Positions 1 to 10,500 of a stretch of DNA of 64,000 nt are shown piece after piece. The DNA is from Passalora sequoiae. Its lineage: Eukaryota > Ascomycota > Dothideomycetes > Mycosphaerellales > Mycosphaerellaceae. A program made the position numbers and the translations under genes. Position 1 is the stretch's first letter. Every line of letters begins with the position of its first letter. Under the pieces are notes generated by a model. That model was given only the letters and a program-made list of their open reading frames with translations. It did not search any database and was not told the origin of the DNA. Location of the stretch: the NCBI GenBank assembly GCA_013248845.1, contig WSQC01000032.1:248001-312000 (forward strand), read 5' to 3'.

Positions 1-837
1 AGCATTGCACGGTCATCGGCACCCAACGACAAGTCTTTCCTGGCTGCTGTCGAGGCTTGGTGGAAGTTCTTGCCGAAAATCGTGGATACCGGTGCCGTAC
101 CACTTTTCAACATGCTTCCGGACTCTTTCAAGATCACCAGTGTGACCGCCCTGAAAAAAACCGGTGACGACGTCGCAACCATGTTCGAGCCCTATCTTTC
201 TCAACTACGAGACCTCGGCATCACCTACGACTTCACGAAAACGCAATACGCCTCTTACTACGAACAATACAGCACAATCCAGGGCCCCCTCCCCGACGGC
301 CCATACACCGCAACTTCGCTCTTCAATAGCCGTTTCATCCCCCGAGCCATCTCAGAGACCCCAAACCGCGCCCAAGCCCTCACAGCAGCGATCTACGAGT
401 CCCTGGCAGCCGCAGACCCAGCAGCAGCTTTCGGCATCGGATGCAATGGCATGAACGTCCGGGATCTCAATCACCCTGACAACGGCGTCGCTCCCTGGTG
501 GCGAAAGTCCATTGCCGTCTGTTTGACCTACTCCGTCTACAACTGGAAGATCCCGCACGAGGAGATGGTGAAACGGAGGAAGTGGATGGTGGAATTCCTT
601 ACGCCGAAGGTTGAGGCTGCGACTTTTGGTTCTGGGGCTTATTTGAACGAAGCGGATCCGTTGGTGTATCCTGCTGCGGATCCGAAGAAGTGGCAGGATG
701 CGTTTTATGGGGAGAATTATGGGAGGTTGAGGGAGATTAAGAAAAAATATGATCCGGAGAGTATCTTGTATGCTAATACGGCTGTGGGAGCTGAGGATTG
801 GTATTCGGATTCGGAGGGTAGGCTTTGTAGGAAGTGA
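1..837 (+). CDS. FAD-linked oxidoreductase with berberine-bridge C-terminus (3' part only)
   Basis: The reading frame is open from the first base of the window and ends at TGA 835-837, so only the C-terminal 278 residues are present. The last 50 residues match the berberine-bridge (BBE) module that closes FAD-linked (PCMH-type) oxidases: a W-x-x-x-(F/Y)-Y-G-x-N-Y start, then KKYDPE and a terminal LYANTAVGAEDW-type segment. The FAD-binding half must lie upstream. Enzymes of this kind oxidise alcohols or C-H bonds with oxygen as acceptor and are common tailoring enzymes in fungal metabolite clusters. The gene converges on the P450 at 1002-2557 and may belong to the PKS cluster. The family is clear; substrate and cluster membership are inference. 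Confidence 0.8.
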   Translation, partial: SIARSSAPNDKSFLAAVEAWWKFLPKIVDTGAVPLFNMLPDSFKITSVTALKKTGDDVATMFEPYLSQLRDLGITYDFTKTQYASYYEQYSTIQGPLPDGPYTATSLFNSRFIPRAISETPNRAQALTAAIYESLAAADPAAAFGIGCNGMNVRDLNHPDNGVAPWWRKSIAVCLTYSVYNWKIPHEEMVKRRKWMVEFLTPKVEAATFGSGAYLNEADPLVYPAADPKKWQDAFYGENYGRLREIKKKYDPESILYANTAVGAEDWYSDSEGRLCRK

Positions 838-1001
838 GCGAAAGTGATCCTTGATCTGGAGCATAGTATCGTCAGCCATGAGCGCAGTAACAGGAGAGCT
901 TCAACACCATTTCTCTCATGGCCTAGGGCTATGTACATGAACTGCTTTCTCCCCAAAAAGCACCAAACAGTCGAATACCACCCCATCGTCAATACACAAA
1001 A

Positions 1002-2557
1002 CTAAGTCCTCACCGGCTTAAGATGTACATGCAACCCCGGCTTCTCCCAAATCAAATACGCCTTCTGCTCCTCCATCCAATCCTTACTCTGCTCCGCAAC
1101 CCCAATCTCAAACTTCCACATCAGTCTCGCCAGGATATACCGCATCTCCGCATAAGCCAGATTAGTCGCCAGACAGCTCCTCGGGCCATACGAAAAAGGA
1201 TGAAACCCATCCCTCCTATCATGCACAAACTCCGACTCCTTGCCCTCGCTCAACCACCGCTCGGGAATGAATTCGTCCGGCCGGGTCCAGTTCGCGGCGC
1301 TGCGGTACATGACGCGGTGGTGGATGCTCAAGACGGTGTTGCCGGGGATGTAGTTGCCGAGGATTGTGTTGCCTTCGGGGGGTGTCATTCTCCACATGGC
1401 GTTGGGGCCTGGCGGGTAGTAGCGCAGGGTTTCTTCGATGACGGCGTTGAGGTAGAGGAGCTTTGAGGCGCTGCGCATGTCGATTTCGGACTCGGTTGCG
1501 AAGGTGGAGTGGAGTTCGTCGACGACTTTGGCGGCGATGCGAGGCTCTGTTGCTAGTTTGAAGACTGTCCCGGATAAGGTGTTTGAGGTCGTTTCGGCGC
1601 CGCCGAGGGTGATGAGGATGGCGTTCGCGTAGATTTCGTCTTTGGTGAAGGAGATACCGCCCTTTTTCGACATTAGGTGCTGCATGAAGTCGGGCTTGTC
1701 ATTCTCCAACGCCATGCGTCTATCGCAGACCTGTCTGAGTGTCGCTTGATGACTCTTGTAGTCTCTGATCAGCTTCCAGGTCGACAGTAGGGGCAGGAAG
1801 ACAAAGAATATGGGCAACCGGTTGCAGAGCAGCAGTATGTGGGTCAGCTTTATGTTGGCGAAAACCCATTCGATCCACGGGTGCATCATCTGTCCTTCGA
1901 GGCATCCAAATGGCTCGCCAAAGGACAGCTCGCCGATCATGTCGAAGGTACAGTATGCAAACCATTCGAAGATATCGATATCAGCTTTCCCATCGTCTGC
2001 CAGCTCCGATAGTCGTTTCAGAAACAGATCGACATGTCCTTGTATAAGCGGTTCTTGTTCCAGCATAGCAGAGTTAGTGAAGCCGGGATTCAGTAGCTTC
2101 CGCATACGTCCATGATCACCGAGTGAAGAGCCGACTATGTCGTGGGATGCTGGCGAGCAGTACCATATCGGTTTGGGATTTTCTTTTCGCTTGCCTGGCA
2201 CATATCGTCCAAAAACATCATCCCAAGCTTCGGGCGTGGCGAAGGCGAGCTCGTTTGGCCCGACCCGAACGATAGGCCCGTACGTCTCGTGCAGCTTCTT
2301 GATCTGGTGGTGCCATTTGCCCGACATGAACCAGATGCCCCAGAAGATCTGTGAAGCGGCATAATGCGGAGGGCCAGGGTATTTGCGCAGAGGATGGAAG
2401 AAGATATTATATATCGGACGTATGGCAGTGAGGTATGTTGCAATCTGTACGCAGTCAGTCTGTATTGTGCAGACTCATTCGGGTTTCGTACTAAGCCAAT
2501 AGCGATGCCCGTTGCCGTCAATGTATCAAGCCTGAAGACCAAGTCCTGCACCGCCAT
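1002..2557 (-). CDS. Cytochrome P450 monooxygenase of the PKS cluster
   Basis: Predicted as two coding exons, 2492-2557 and 1002-2444, joined across a 47-bp intron with a GTACGA donor, CTGAC branch site and TACAG acceptor, giving 502 residues. The N-terminus carries a short membrane helix followed by the microsomal P450 hinge HPLRKYPGPP. Later motifs are the I-helix GGAETTSN, the K-helix EETLR, and the heme loop FSYGPRSCLA with Cys446 as thiolate ligand. A second possible start at 2714 would add another hydrophobic exon, but the intron needed in that frame is only 31 bp, so the shorter form is preferred. The gene is divergent from the enoyl reductase at 3008 and shares its promoter region, which suggests co-regulation. 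It probably hydroxylates the polyketide; that role is inferred from position. Confidence 0.88.
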
Positions 2558-3007
2558 GTCTGATCTCAGTCAAAAAACGTAGCGACTGACCTTGGAGCGA
2601 CGCAACGAAGAGAGTAAGAACGGAAAGCAGATTCAAACCTACGGAATGAATCACGTACAATGAAGAGGCGAACGGCAGTAGCCCAGTAACTTGGCCTACC
2701 ATTACTATGCACATTGTCTGCCGTGACGCCGCAATATCTTCGTGAACGAAGACGGAATAGTCAGAAATGCTCTGTTAGAGGAGCTGTCCAGCATTCGCGC
2801 TCGATTGCTTGAAGCGGAACTCCGGGAAGTTAGGGATCGGCCGGCAAATCATCTGCGATATAAAGGACTCGTGGAGGGGCGTCGATACAGCCAGATTGAC
2901 AGCTCAAACCTATAGCCCGTCAAGCGTGGTCATCGTGGTGATGACAGGGCAGATCTCTAGTGCAAGACACGATCTGAAGCACAGGTTGCGAGATATTTCA
3001 CTAAAAA
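2558..3007. promoter_or_regulatory. Shared divergent promoter region of P450 and enoyl reductase
   Basis: These 450 bases separate the start codons of two divergently transcribed cluster genes. The part nearest the P450 (2591-2714) can encode a hydrophobic peptide and could be an extra 5' exon of that gene. No clear TATA box or repeated operator was seen. Confidence 0.5.
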
Positions 3008-4160
3008 ATGGCCTCGAATCTGCCCAAAGTCCAGAGTGCTGTGACACAGTCTAAGCAGGACACGAACAGTTCTGCCTTACCGTTGGCAGTATCAACGCAA
3101 CGACCGGTTCCGAAAGAGCTGCCTTCACCTCATCATGTTCTGATCCGTGTACTTGCCGTCGGCCTGAACCCAACAGATCACAAGATGGTGACCCACTTCT
3201 TCATGGAGAACAACACCGTGGGTTGCGACTTCTGCGGTATCGTCGAGAAATCAGGAGCTTCTGCTCGATTCAGCGTCGGAGCTAGAGTCTGCGGTGCAGA
3301 GTTTCCGTACAGGCCGGATAACCCATATAATGGCGCATTCTGCTCATTCCTGACCGCCGATTCTCGACATCTTTTGCAAGTACCGGAAGCATGGAGCGAC
3401 GCACACGCGGCTGCACTTGGTGCCATCGGATGGGGAACAGCAGCATTGGCGATTTCGGATCCTGAAGCTTTGGGTCTGACGGGCGTGCCTTCGAGGCCGG
3501 CAGACTCTGCGATTCCAGTGTTGGTGTACGGCGGCGCAACTGCCACTGGATTGATGGCAATTCAGATGCTGAAGCTGTGAGTCATGCAGATCTGCTCTTG
3601 AAATATGCACTGACTAATTACCGTACAGCTCGGGGTATGATCCAATTGCTGTGTGCTCGGATAGATCTGCACCAGTAGCGATCAAATTTGGAGCGATTGG
3701 AACAGCACCATATGCTTCGAAAGATTGCGTCACACGGGTTCAGGGTATCGCGAGTGGCCGTCCTATCAAGCATGTATTGGACTGTATTACAGACTCCGAG
3801 TCCATAGACATCTGCTTCAAGGCTATGTCTCGAGCTGGCGGGCGATATGCCTGCCTCGAGAACCTACCCGAAGAATTGCAGAGCAGGCGCACGATAAAGA
3901 CCAAGATTGTGATGGGGTTCGAGGGTCAGGGTTATGATGTTGATCTGAATCACCCAGTGTACTCTCGCAAAGCCAATTGGGGGCTCCATAATGTTGCTGC
4001 CGTCTGGGCACAGGAGCTGCAGCCCTTACTTGATGCAGGTCAGATATACACGCAGACAATTCGGCTGCTAGAGGGTGGATTAGAGGGCATCATTAAAGGC
4101 CTTGAGATGTTGGTGAGCGGACATGTTCGAGGCGAAAAGCTCGTCGCCAAAATCGAATAA
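3008..4160 (+). CDS. Stand-alone (trans-acting) enoyl reductase
   Basis: Two exons, 3008-3576 and 3629-4160, are joined across a 52-bp intron (GTGAGT donor, TGACTAAT branch site, TACAG acceptor), giving 366 residues. It belongs to the zinc-independent medium-chain dehydrogenase/quinone reductase group: a GroES-like half with HHVLIRVLAVGLNPTDHK and VGCDFCGIVEKSG, then a nucleotide-binding half with VLVYGGATATGLMAIQMLK. The family includes LovC-type reductases, which load onto a PKS whose own ER is dead and reduce selected enoyl intermediates with NADPH. The gene lies directly upstream of such a PKS (4576-13310) on the same strand, which supports this role strongly. Selectivity for particular chain lengths cannot be read from sequence. 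Confidence 0.88.
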
Positions 4161-4575
4161 GTTAGCATCATCCTGACCACTTGCAGACATACCTGATTAA
4201 TCATGGAGAACACGAGCTCCTCGTCTCGAGCTGGCATCGATTTCGCGGTACCGATACTCGAGCTTAAATAACACGTGCATGAGGTGTCTCGGCCGTGTTC
4301 TCAATAGCACATGTGACTACTCCGAGTTTTCGCAGTCGTGCCGAGGAGAAGGCTGTAGAAGCAAGACCAGGCGTGCTAACGGTGTCCCGATCCATGAACA
4401 TGCGTGTTAGAAGTCCGTGTCTGCTGACTCGATCTGCGGAGGCCAGCGGTCCTTCCTCTTTGAGCAGTCGACAGCGGCTAGAAGTTGGCAACATGAAATG
4501 GCAACGAGGTTGGACCCAGCTGTTGCATCCCCCTTCGTCGAAGCTCGCATAACGGAATCGTTCGCCAAGTTCAAC
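4161..4575 (+). promoter_or_regulatory. Promoter region of the polyketide synthase
   Basis: This 415-bp spacer lies between the enoyl reductase stop and the chosen PKS start. It contains a CACGTG E-box at 4272-4277. Two in-frame ATGs upstream of the chosen start (4417 and 4495) would lengthen the PKS N-terminus. I prefer 4576 because the KS normally begins within about 15 residues of the start. Confidence 0.45.
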
Positions 4576-7500
4576 ATGGCCGGAGCCGCAAAGTCAAACG
4601 AACCCATCGCCATTGTAGGTATGTGCCAATAGATATAATCGTGCTGGGAATGTCTCAGATCCTGAATGAGGTCGATTGGGAGGGTTTGCCATGGCGCTGC
4701 AGTCCATTGCTTGAAGTGTTAGACTGACACCACGTCCTCAATATAGGCAGCTCATGTCGTTTCGCTGGAGACGCAACGAGCCCTTCCAAGTTGTGGAAGT
4801 TAATGGTCGACCCACGAGATCTTCGCAGGGTAATTCCAGCAGACCGGTTCAACGCCAACGCATTCTACCACAATGACTCATCACATCATGGCCATACGAA
4901 TGTGAAGCACTTCTACTCGATGGAGCAGGATCCGACGACATTCGATGCAGAGTTCTTCGGCATCAATGCTATGGAGGCGAAAGCCATGGATCCACAACAG
5001 CGACAGCTCCTAGAAATAGTGTACGAATCGGTCGAGGCGGCTGGTATGACGATAGAAGGCCTCCGAGGCAGTGATACTGCTGTATACGCTGGCTTGATGT
5101 GTGGGGATTATGAAGCAATGCTCCTGCGGGATCTGGACGCAGCGCCGACATATTTCGCTGTTGGTACATCAAGAGCTGTGCTTTCGAACCGTGTCTCCTA
5201 CTTCTTCGACTGGCACGGACCGTCTGAGACGATCGATACTGCATGTTCCTCAAGTCTAGTGGCTGTTCATCATGCTGTGCAAACCTTGCGATTGGGCGAC
5301 TCAAGAGTAGCCATCGCTTGCGGATCCAATGTCATCATGGGCCCGGAGATGTTTATAATCGAAAGTAAAGTGAAGATGCTGTCACCGGACGGCCTGGGAC
5401 GGATGTGGGACAAAGACGCTAATGGTTATGCCAGAGGTGATGGGGTAGCTTCTATCGTCCTCAAAACATTGAGTGCCGCTTTGGAGGATGGTGATCATAT
5501 CGAATGCATAATCCGTGAGACGGGCGTAAACCAGGATGGCTCAACAGGAGGCTTGACGATGCCTAGTCCCGTCGCTCAACAGGCGCTAATCGTCAGCACG
5601 TATAAGAAGGCAGGCCTCGATCCCGTTAATAACCCTTCCGACCGCCCCCAATACTTCGAAGCCCATGGTACTGGCACACCAGCTGGCGATCCAGTCGAAG
5701 CTGAAGCTATTGCTCGGGCGTTCTTTAGCGAGCAGCAATCGACTAAGCAGCCGCTCTATGTCGGCTCAATCAAGACCGTGTTGGGCCACACAGAGGGTAC
5801 TGCTGGCATCGCCGGCATTCTGAGGGTATCACTCGCCATGCAGAATAGCATGCTGCCTCCAAATTTGCTGTTCCATGAATTAAGTCCCGCCGTCGAGCCA
5901 TTCTACAGCAATCTCGAGATCCTGAAGACAGCTCGACCCTGGCACGGACAGTGCAAGCGTGCCAGCGTGAACAATTTCGGCTTCGGTGGTACCAACGCTC
6001 ACGCAATCCTCGAAAGCTGCAGCACACTTTCGCTTGAGGCCAACACAAGCGCTGCTAGCCCCTTTGTGCCTTTCGTGTTCTCTGCGAGCTCAGACACTGC
6101 TTTGAAAGCTAATTTCGAAGCATATGCTGAGTACCTGGACGCACACCCGGACACAAATATGCACGACCTAAACTACACTCTTCGTGAGCGCCGTTCTGCG
6201 CTGCAGTATCGCGTAGCCATCACAGCACAATCCATAGCAGACTTGAAGACAAAGATGGCTGCGAAGCTCGACAATACCGATGACACCCTTAGCGTGCGAG
6301 CAGCAAGCAAGACTAGTATGCCTTCCAAAATTTTGGGTATCTTTACGGGCCAGGGAGCTCAGTATGCAGGCATGGCAGCTTCGTTGATCAAAACATCACC
6401 ATTAGCGAGCGAGATCGTAAGATCTCTCGAGTCACATCTTGCCGAACTGCCTTCGCAAGATCGCCCAAGTTGGTCATTACGAGCCGAGCTGTTAGCAGAG
6501 GAACCTGCATCGCGCGTGGCCGAGGCAGCAATTTCCCAACCACTATGCACAGCTGTCCAGATCTTGCTGTTGGACCTGCTGGCTGCAGCAGATGTCAAAT
6601 TCCATGCTGTTGTTGGCCACAGCAGTGGGGAGATCGCTGCTGCATATGCCGCTGGCTACTTGTCCGCTCGAGATGCCATCTACGTTGCATACTACCGGGG
6701 ACTGCACTGCAAGTACGCAACGAGTCCGAACGGGGCAATCAAGGGCGCTATGCTCGCCGCAGGCACTTCTGTCGACGATGCGAAGGGGCTGTGCAGTCTG
6801 CCGGAACTTGCTGGTCGCCTTTGGGTCGCTGCCTCCAACTCTTCGAGCTCAGTCACAATCTCGGGAGACGAAGATGCCATTGGAGAGCTGCAGGATATTC
6901 TCGAGGACGAAAACAAGTTCAATCGTCGCTTGCGCGTCGATCAAGCATATCACTCCCATCATATGCAACCTTGTTCCGAGCCGTACATCAGGTCTCTGCG
7001 AAATGCTGGTGTTGCTGTTCGACGGCCAGGATCAGCTGCTCCGACATGGTTCTCTTCAGTGCGCCGCGGCGAGGCTGTCACAACAGGCGAGGGTCTTGAG
7101 GGACTCTACTGGACGCAGAACATGACGCAGACCGTACAGTTCTTCGATGCAGTCTCTGCAGCTAGTAAATCAGCATTCGATGCCGCATTAGAGATAGGTC
7201 CTCACCCAGCGCTAAGGGGTCCTGCCACTCAGACAATGCAAGAAGTTCTTTCCAAGTCGATATCATACTCGGGAGTTCTTTCGCGCAACGAGGACTCCAC
7301 GGAAGCCTTCTCGACTTGCCTGGGCTTCCTCTGGTCGCACCTTGATCGCAAGTCGATCGACCTAAGCCGGTGCGAGGCCGCGTTGCAAGAGAATTGCGGA
7401 CAACGTTTTAATGTTCTCAAAGGTTTACCTTCGTACCGATGGAACCACGAGGTCAGATATTGGTCTGAGTCACGGCGATCCAGAAAGATGCGACTTCGAC

Positions 7501-10500
7501 AGGACCAATCACATCCACTACTGGGTGATGCCTCGCCCGACAGCGCGCCGCACGTGAGGCGTTGGAAGAACTTCCTGAAGACAAATGAGCTTCCTTGGCT
7601 GGAGGGTCACCGAGTTCAGAACCAGGTCGTGTTCCCAGCTGCCGGATATGTGGCGACTGCTATCCAAGCAGCACAATCCCTATGCGATCCGCAGGAGATC
7701 CGCTTGATTGAGCTTGACAACTTCTACATCCACCAAGCTGTGATGTTTGAAGAAAGCAATGATGTCGGCGTTGAGGTGCAAATTGAGCTTGCCGATGTGT
7801 CTCACGCAGTAAAAGGCGAAATTCGAGCCAGATTCGTTTACTCTGCCGCACTCGGTGGTCCAGCTGGAGATCTCGCGCTCGCAGCGGATGGCGAGCTGAG
7901 GGTGATGTTAGGCGAGGCGTCCGAGGCAACACTTCCCAAACGTTCCACGCCGCCACCACACATGATCGACGTTCACCCTGATCGACTCTACAGCTTTATG
8001 AAGAGCCTCGAGTATGACTTTTCCGGAGGATTTCGATCGCTCCAAAAGCTCACGCGCAAGCTGGGTCGCGCCTCCTGCATTGCCTCAAAAGCAGTAACAG
8101 ACGATGCTAAGACCATGCTTATACATCCCATTGACATTGATGCAGCATTCCAGTCAATCATGCTGGCATACAGCTACCCAGGTGACGACCAGCTCAGAAT
8201 CCTACATTTGCCAACGTCGATTCGCAAGGTCCGTGTCAATCCAGCAGCGCTTGCTGCAGCCACTTGTCGCACCAGCGACCAGTTTGTGGTCGACTCTAGA
8301 TGCAGTCGCGAGGATCGCGCCACGCCAGGATCTGGCTTCTCTGGTAGCGTGAACATGTTCCTGGACGGTACACGTGCAGCCATTCAGGTCGATACTGTAC
8401 AGTTCAAGCCGGTGGGCCAGAGTGCCAGCAACGATCGAAACCTCTTCTACCAAACAATCTGGTTCCCATCGAAGCCAGATGGAATGCTTGCCGCAGAAGA
8501 TATCTCTGTTGGTCAATATGAAGTGGACTTACAAAACGTGCTGAGCCGCATTGCCACGTTTTTTCTCCGACAGTTTGATGCGCAAGTGCCAGAAGACTCT
8601 TTGGCGAGGACTGAGAGTCCACTATGCCACTATCTCAACTATGCTCGCCACATGAATGGACTTCTGGATAGCGGCAAGCACAAGTACGCCAAGCAGGAGT
8701 GGCTCAGCGATACCTTTGAGGACGTGATGAACGAGGTCAATGCCAAGAACGTCGCTGGGAATTCTGACGTGAGGATCATGTTGCTGGTAGGTGAGATCAT
8801 GCCTAAGGTTTTTCGAGGCGAGACGACGATGTTGGAACACTTTCGGACCTCAGGCTTGCTTGACGAGTACTACCAACACGGCTTCGGTACCATGCAGTCA
8901 ACCTTGTGGCTCGGAAACGTCGTCAAGCAGCTCACAGATCGCAATCCGCATCTGAACTTCCTCGAGATTGGGGCCGGGACGGGCGGAGCTACCAAGAATG
9001 TGCTCAAAGCCATTGGCCACGACTTCGACAGCTATTGCTTTACTGATATCTCATCTTCATTCTTCGAGAACGCTGCCGAAGTCTTCTCCGCATATGAAGA
9101 CCGCATGACGTTCAAGACTTGCAACATCGAGCATGAGCCCATTGATCAAGGATTCCCTATAGGGGCATACGACGTAGCGCTGGCGTACATGGTCATCCAT
9201 GCCACCGCGAAGCTTGAGGAGTCGATGATGAATCTCCGAAAGATGATCAAGCCAGGTGGTTATGTGATCATTGGCGAAGGTAGTAGCGATGGTCCACTGC
9301 AGTCGGGCGCAGGCTTCATCTTTGGCCCTCTCTCGGGTTGGTGGCGAGGCGTGGAAGAAGGGCGTACATTGTCCCCACTTGTCAATGTGACTGAGTGGGA
9401 TGCCATTCTCAAGCGGACTGGCTTCTCTGGTATTGATACACTATCACCTCCAAAGCTACTGGACACATTCGGCATTACGCTGTTCGTGTCGCAAGCAGTC
9501 GATACCCGGATTTGGCTCAGTCGAGAGCCACTGCAAGCTGTTCTACATATGCAACATCTCGTTATAATCGGGCGACGAGCCTTGTTCGCGGAGTTTCAGG
9601 CTGTACTGGAGCATCATGTGCGGGAGATGACCTATTGCCAGGACCTAGAGAAGATCGACTTCACGAAGATTGACCAAGATACGGTCGTACTCAGTCTCAC
9701 TGAGCTCGACCAGCCCGTCTTTAAAGACATCACACCGGAGCGCTGGGATAGCTTCCGCAAGCTCTTTGTGACGGCCAAGAATATGCTGTGGCTCACCAGT
9801 GGACGTCTAGGTGCTGATCCGTGGTCTAATATGACCATCGGCTTTGGACGCTCTGCTGTGCATGAGGAAGAAGATCTCCGTCTCCAATTCCTCGACATAC
9901 CAGATGCAACCAAAGTCGACGTCCGCAATATAGCAGAGACTCTAATCAAATTTGCCGCTAAAGAGCTCGATAGCAAGGACGTTCTTTGCACTTTCGAGCC
10001 AGAGATTGTCGTTGATCAAGAGGCCAAGCACCTGGTACCCCGTCTGAGAAGTCTCACTGCTGCCAATAGCCGGTACAATTCCGTCAATCATGTCGTGGAG
10101 CGCGAAATCGATCTGAAGCGTGCGGTGATAGAGCTGGAGAGCGGCAGAGGCGACATCTGCGCCAGAGAACTCTCAAGATATGAGCTCTTCGGTCCGATGA
10201 CGCAGCCCACCATGTTGATCGAACTTCGGCTCACCCTTTCCACGCTATTAGCCGTGAGAACACCCTTCGGGTTCCTCTTCCCCATTGTAGGTACAGATGC
10301 TGGAGGATGTGCTTACTTAGCGCTCGCAAGCTCCAGAACCTCATCGTTGAGGCTCGCGAAGGAGCTCACAATAAGAATTGCGGAAAATGTCTCGTCTAAA
10401 ATGGCGCTGGTGCGTCTTACGGCTCAGCTAGTCGCCATGGCGGCGGTTGAGCCACTTTTCGCAGGCCAAAAGATGCTGGTTCACAATGCTCCCGCTTTGA

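Noticed and set aside
352..879. Long minus-strand open frame opposite the FAD oxidase
   Set aside because: It is antisense to a domain-bearing reading frame, is Ile/Arg-rich and shows no family motif.
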